A stretch of 64,000 nucleotides of DNA from Mesaphorura yosii (lineage: Eukaryota > Arthropoda > Collembola > Poduromorpha > Tullbergiidae): the NCBI GenBank assembly GCA_009869945.1, contig WIXG01000326.1, positions 1 through 64,000 on the forward strand. The letters are read 5' to 3'. Each line of letters starts with the position of its first letter. Within the stretch, counting starts at the first letter, position 1. A model generated the notes under the pieces. It did not search any database and was not told the DNA's origin. It saw nothing but the letters and a program-made list of their open reading frames with translations. Below, in pieces: positions 59,444 through 64,000 of the stretch. Made by a program: the position numbers and the translations under genes.

Positions 59444-60114
59444 TGAGAGGAGATGCGGACAGGACATCAAAACTGCTTCCAGGCGTTTCTGCGGAAGTGA
59501 AACAATCTAGAGTCCTTAGAGAAGGCAAGGAATCCCTGGAGGATTTCCGATTCCATTCATCTCATTTTAGCCGGGACGAGAATTCGCTCGTTCGCACTTT
59601 TTTTTTAAAAAATTTTGAAAACATTATTAAAACATTTTAATTGCTGCATCAATTGAATCTGTTGTTGCATCTGTCATTGAAGGTTCTTCGCTTACCTGCA
59701 TCGGTAAGGCATTGGGTGATAACAATGAACTTGACTTTCACCATTGTTAGGCTAACCATAGCAGACTCAATCCTTTTCTCCGCGCATGGCGCTGGTCGCA
59801 TAAGTCAGAAATGTCGCGGTCGCTGATGGCGGGTCCGTTTCTCAGTACTATTGTATTTGACACGACATGTTCTGTTGGGATCTTTGGATAAAATCTTGTG
59901 GCCAAACAAAGAAACAATCGCCGATCAAAGCACTGAATTACAGACGGACTCTACGGATGCTGGCTCTGAAATGTACGGCACAAAGTCAGTGCTCAATTTG
60001 GAGAGCAGGCGCATGTCATTTGTCGGGAGCCCAGGAGAGGATATCCACACGACCGAACCACAGAGAAAGCGGGCACTCGAACTTTGTTGCGTTGTGAGCG
60101 GGCTGAAGAAGTAG
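59444..60114 (+). other. Two possible coding exons of an unrecognised or alternative transcript
   Basis: After a CAG acceptor at 59441-59443 about 50 codons read as a hydrophilic peptide (LPGVSAEVKQSRVLREGKES). After TTTCTCAG at 59845 a second open stretch of 89 codons contains LDKILWPNKETIADQSTELQ and RRMSFVGSPGED, and ends at TAG 60112-60114. Both have protein-like composition and plausible acceptors, and both follow the IRAG-like gene on the same strand. They could therefore be alternative 3' exons of it, part of another gene, or chance. No donor clearly joins them. Confidence 0.3.
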
Positions 60115-63100
60115 ATCAAGTTTGGTTCTTCGCCAGTGCTCGTCAGTCGTTCGTTGATCGCTCACGCAAGCGAAGCCAAGGGAAAGCCGAGACTCAGAAA
60201 GTGTGAATTGTGAGAAAGAAAGTGAAACGACGTCCTTTCACCTTCGTCGTGCTTTCGTGCTTTGTTTTGGAAACGTTTCTCTGAAGTGCACGGTGCTGGC
60301 TTCGTGGTTCAGTTTCCAGCTCACTTGATTCAACAATTCTCAAACGACGAGCGTTCGAGTGGCTTAGGAACATTACCTTAATTAAAAGCCCCACTTAAAT
60401 TTTTCCCCCGTACGTACGACTCGTCGTCATCCTCTGTCTTTGTGTCTGGAGGCTCAGATTTCGAGGTAGCACTGCGAATGAGAGTACACCTGTCAAGTAA
60501 CCGTCGATGCTGCAATTGCGTCTTCTTGTTTCACGACACCGACCAAAGTGCGTTTCGCGTCTCGCGTGCACCTGCGCTGCGAGTAAAAACTGTCTCGTCA
60601 AGACGTAAACAAGCGATGAGGACGTCAGCGCTTGGCGTTGTTGGCGTTTGTGTTTTGGTGTGCTCGTGAATTGTGAGCCAAGCCTCTCAACTTGATTTCT
60701 CCATCGCCCATTGTGGCTGTCAACTTTTCTTCCCGTTGAGCTGCATCGCACACTTGATCAATACCAAAAGAAACAAACTGCTGGCCGATTCCTGTATTCT
60801 CTCGCAACAATTCTCCTTCTCTGTTTCTGACTCCTTTTATTATTATTACCGCGTGGAGCTCGTACTCGGCTTGACCGGCCGTGGCTGCTCCCGGAAATTC
60901 AATTGATTTTCCACGGACAAGCAATTCTCTGCCTCCGCCGCCTTCCGCCCGCTCCATTCCAGAGATTTGGAAGGAAGAACGCTGATTGCTGAGACGCAGA
61001 AGCAAATATGCGAATCCAAAGAACTCGCGGTGGTAAGTTTCTCTTTCGCCAAAGCAACTTGTTTCTCAACTCGTCCGCAACCGAAAGTCTTTCCACGCTC
61101 GGTCTTCTGGTTCTTCGTTTTCAATTTTACGTTGCACACTGTCAATTGTCAAGGTTTTCCCGAATTCCAGCAATTTGCTCAGCATTTTAATGGCATTGTG
61201 AAGCTTCGTTGCTTTGCTGCTGCTGTTTCTTAATTTTGGTTTGGCTCGAGAGACAAGGCAAATTGGCAGCGAAGGACGGAGAGTGATTTGATGAGAATCG
61301 AGTAGAAATCAATCTCGCTTTGCTCGAGCCGCACGCGAGCCAGGCGTCCTGCCTTCCTGTCGCTGTCAATTCGGATCTTGTTTTCTGTTTTTGCAGAATC
61401 CTCGTCTCGGAGGAAACAGCAGGGCGATATTTTATTCAGACTCGAATAATTGGGCTTGACATTTCGATTTTTGCAGCGTTCGCAGACGAAGGCGCTTCAT
61501 TTATTTCCGCTAATGCACTGATGCTTCTTGGCGAAACACCGCCTTTCCTCTCCTTCTCAGGCTTCTGCTCTCGTTCGCATGAATTCATTGCAGACCAACT
61601 TTAAATATCAAAGCATGAGACAAAAGCAGAAGCAACGGCAAAGTTTTCACAACGCCGAGGCGAGGAGGCTTCCATGTTTGAGTTTCGAAGAAACCGTTCG
61701 GGAGGGAGAAATTACATAAAAGTTTCAGGCCTTGAGAGAAGCAGGCAGGCAGAAGGAAACCGATACAAGCAAAAGCAAGAGAAGACGACAAACGTTGTGC
61801 CTTGTTTCACTTTTCGCATGAAAAGTTGATCGCGGGTGTTTCTCATTATTTCCAGTATTAAGATTTCCTGTCAAACAGCACCAGGCAATTATTACTCACG
61901 TTGCGGTGCAGGGAAATCGAGTGGAGAGTTTGGCGAGTTTTAAGTCAGAGCGACTGCGAGCCGACAAACGGCGACGACGGCCATGCTTTCAGCGCCTTCA
62001 AGCAAAAGGTGAAAGCATAACGCAATGATCGTGTTTTTTGCGAACGCTTGCATTTTGCAGAGACATTTGCCATTCCGCGTATTAATTATTGACTGCTTGG
62101 CCATCATTAATCAAGGCAGCATAGCAGCAGCGAGCTCCGCTTCGATCAGTGCAGTGCTTTGACGAGCTTGCTTTAAACTCACACGTCGTTCGTTCGTCTC
62201 TAAAACTCTGCACTGCCAGTCGAGTGCAGTGCAGGTTTGCTAGTTTTGCACTGCACTGCCGTCGCCCGACCTTCAGTGTGCATAAATGATCGCGACGAAA
62301 GAAAGCCAGCGAGTGAGCTCGTTAAATATTCGCGACGCGACCGACTCACGGAAGCCTGGCCCTCTAAAATATTCTATTAAGCAGGAAAATTTAATACTCG
62401 TAATCCGTAATAGTCCGCTGAAGGTAAACAGTCGCAGATGCATTATCGCCACCGGCCTTCGTCGCCACCTCGCCTGATTTGTGCTGTACCGTGTCGTGCC
62501 GTAAATTGAGGCGCTCGTTCAGCTATCTCGCGGCAGCAGCACTTTGCCGGCTAAATTACAGTTATTGCCTTGATGAATGGGAATTACGGAACGCCGAAAT
62601 CGAAATGGAAATAATGAAAGAGTCGCAGGCAGCCACGACTCGCGTTTCGCGCAAGTGGCACGACTGCTCTGCTGGTCAATGAATTCCGAATTCCGAATTC
62701 CTGTGCCGCGCCTGAGAACAAGTACAAGGCTCCTGACCGGTAATACATCATGATTTATAGCACAGCACGGCACGCGGCATTGGCGGCATGCTTACTCTTG
62801 TACGATTACTCTGGAAAGAAGTGAGCTTTTAAGTAATGCTTGAAACTATCACTCATTCCGTGTTCAAATAGTTTGCATGTCTGAACTGTTTCTACCAGCG
62901 ACCAGCCGAGACACATGGCACGCGAGGTCCTAATAAAAAGATATTGCGGCAGTAATACAAATACAAACACGTATTAAGTTTAATTGATCCGTGGTCTCCG
63001 TGCCCGAGCAGTGAAGCAGACGCAGAAACGATCGCCAGGAGCAAAAACAGCTAAACAGCAGCAATTGCCATTGCTGCTGTTTGCCAGCCGCTCCCAAATT

Positions 63101-64000
63101 GCACAAAACGATCGTTTCTTCGTTTCCATTCCGTCCGAATTTTTACCGTAGGTAACCGAATCCGAATAGTAAATTCTGTCATCGTCATGAGTCATTAAGC
63201 GGAATTTATCGCGAAAATAATCTCGTCTGACGTCCGCCTCGTCAAACGCCGACTGACGACGCGACTCCTTCCGTTCGTCCTTCGTCCGTCCAGATTCTTA
63301 TCGTCCAGCGTTAATTGGCCTTGCCTTTGCTGCGAACGAACCATGCCAATGTCGAGCAGCGCATCGGATAACCGATAAATTCAATTAATAAGCGGGCAGA
63401 GCGCGTGTTCGTACGCGTACACGGACGACCTGCCGAGAAACTCGAAGCCTCGCGTGTGCCCGCATTGTTCAAATATTTGGAGATTGAAATGGCAGATGTA
63501 ACTTTCGTTTTCTCCTTATCGGACTTCCGCGCAGACGAAGGACCAGAAGAAAATTGGTCGGTCATCCAGCGAGGCGTGATTGAGACATGAAAGTAGAAAT
63601 AGAAATAAAGTTTCAAGTCTGCACTCGGGCCGGGCCAAGCCAAGCCAGCTTTTTCCACACGCATAGCGCAGCGAAAGAAGACAAGATTAGTTTTCTTCAC
63701 TGCGGACTGAAATGTGCAGTAATCAGCGCTTTCTCTTCTTTATGAGCAGTCATCATCACGTCAGCAATTTGTACAATGCGATTCGTCGAGTTTGAGACTC
63801 AATCAGACGAAAGTGTTCGTTTCATTTTATACCGTGTCGTTTGGCAGCTGCTTCAGGCGGCCGGAGACAACTCAGCACACTTCTAAATGTCACTCGCACC
63901 GATTCAAATTTGTCAAACTCACAAGCTTGTCAAACACACTTTGGCGTCATCACTCTCACTCCAGAGGCGATTGGAGGACGAGCGGATTTTCACGACTTTC
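60115..64000. other. Gene-free stretch to the window end
   Basis: No supported exon on either strand. The texture resembles the 8.5-22.9 kb desert, with CAGG tracts (about 61741-61752), direct repeats of CCAAG (about 63635-63650) and repeated 'gcagtgcag/gcactgc' motifs at 62150-62262. It may be the 5' regulatory region or a large intron of a gene beyond the window. Confidence 0.45.

Overview
The window is nuclear DNA of a metazoan, almost certainly an arthropod. Genes are split by short GT-AG introns (mostly 50-150 bp). There is a short neuropeptide F receptor, two haemolymph juvenile-hormone-binding (takeout-like) proteins, a mosaic immune-type serine protease and a decayed lytic polysaccharide monooxygenase. 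Together these point to an arthropod with a fairly compact genome. The species cannot be fixed from the sequence. No bacterial, viral, CRISPR or recognisable transposase feature was found.

Layout. 1-403 (-): 5' part of an RNF41/NRDP1-like E3 ligase. 0.8-3.3 kb: two short tandem repeats and two unrecognised reading frames. 4.3-5.3 kb (-): CCDC134 orthologue. 6.5-8.5 kb (-): sNPF receptor, whose first coding exon lies somewhere in the 14.4-kb gene-free stretch that follows (8.5-22.9 kb). 22.9-25.1 kb (+): mitochondrial methionyl-tRNA synthetase, tail-to-tail with HPDL (25.3-27.0 kb, -). 29.0-30.8 kb (-): CHMP7, head-to-head with PDCL (31.7-33.0 kb, +). PDCL is tail-to-tail with an RBM5/RBM10-type splicing regulator (33.4-37.8 kb, -), which is head-to-head with DENND6 (38.9-41.2 kb, +).

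41.9-48.3 kb is different in kind: a cluster of secreted, defence- or haemolymph-type genes and their remains. It holds an orphan sushi-domain exon, two tandem takeout/JHBP-like genes, a mosaic serine protease (inactive protease-like domain, LDLa, sushi, active S1 protease), an LPMO pseudogene with three nonsense codons and frame changes, and possibly a second decayed cysteine-rich gene. 49.8-59.0 kb (+) is a 23-exon coiled-coil, tail-anchored protein of the IRAG/JAW1 (MRVI1) family. The last 4-5 kb hold only two weak candidate exons and gene-free DNA of the same texture as the 8.5-22.9 kb desert.

The housekeeping genes are packed as alternating divergent and convergent pairs: MARS2><HPDL, CHMP7<>PDCL, PDCL><RBM5, RBM5<>DENND6. 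They share promoter intervals of about 0.9-1.0 kb and 3' ends that nearly touch or overlap. Gene models were built by hand from splice signals, phase and remembered family sequences. Exon phases close exactly for all complete models listed.
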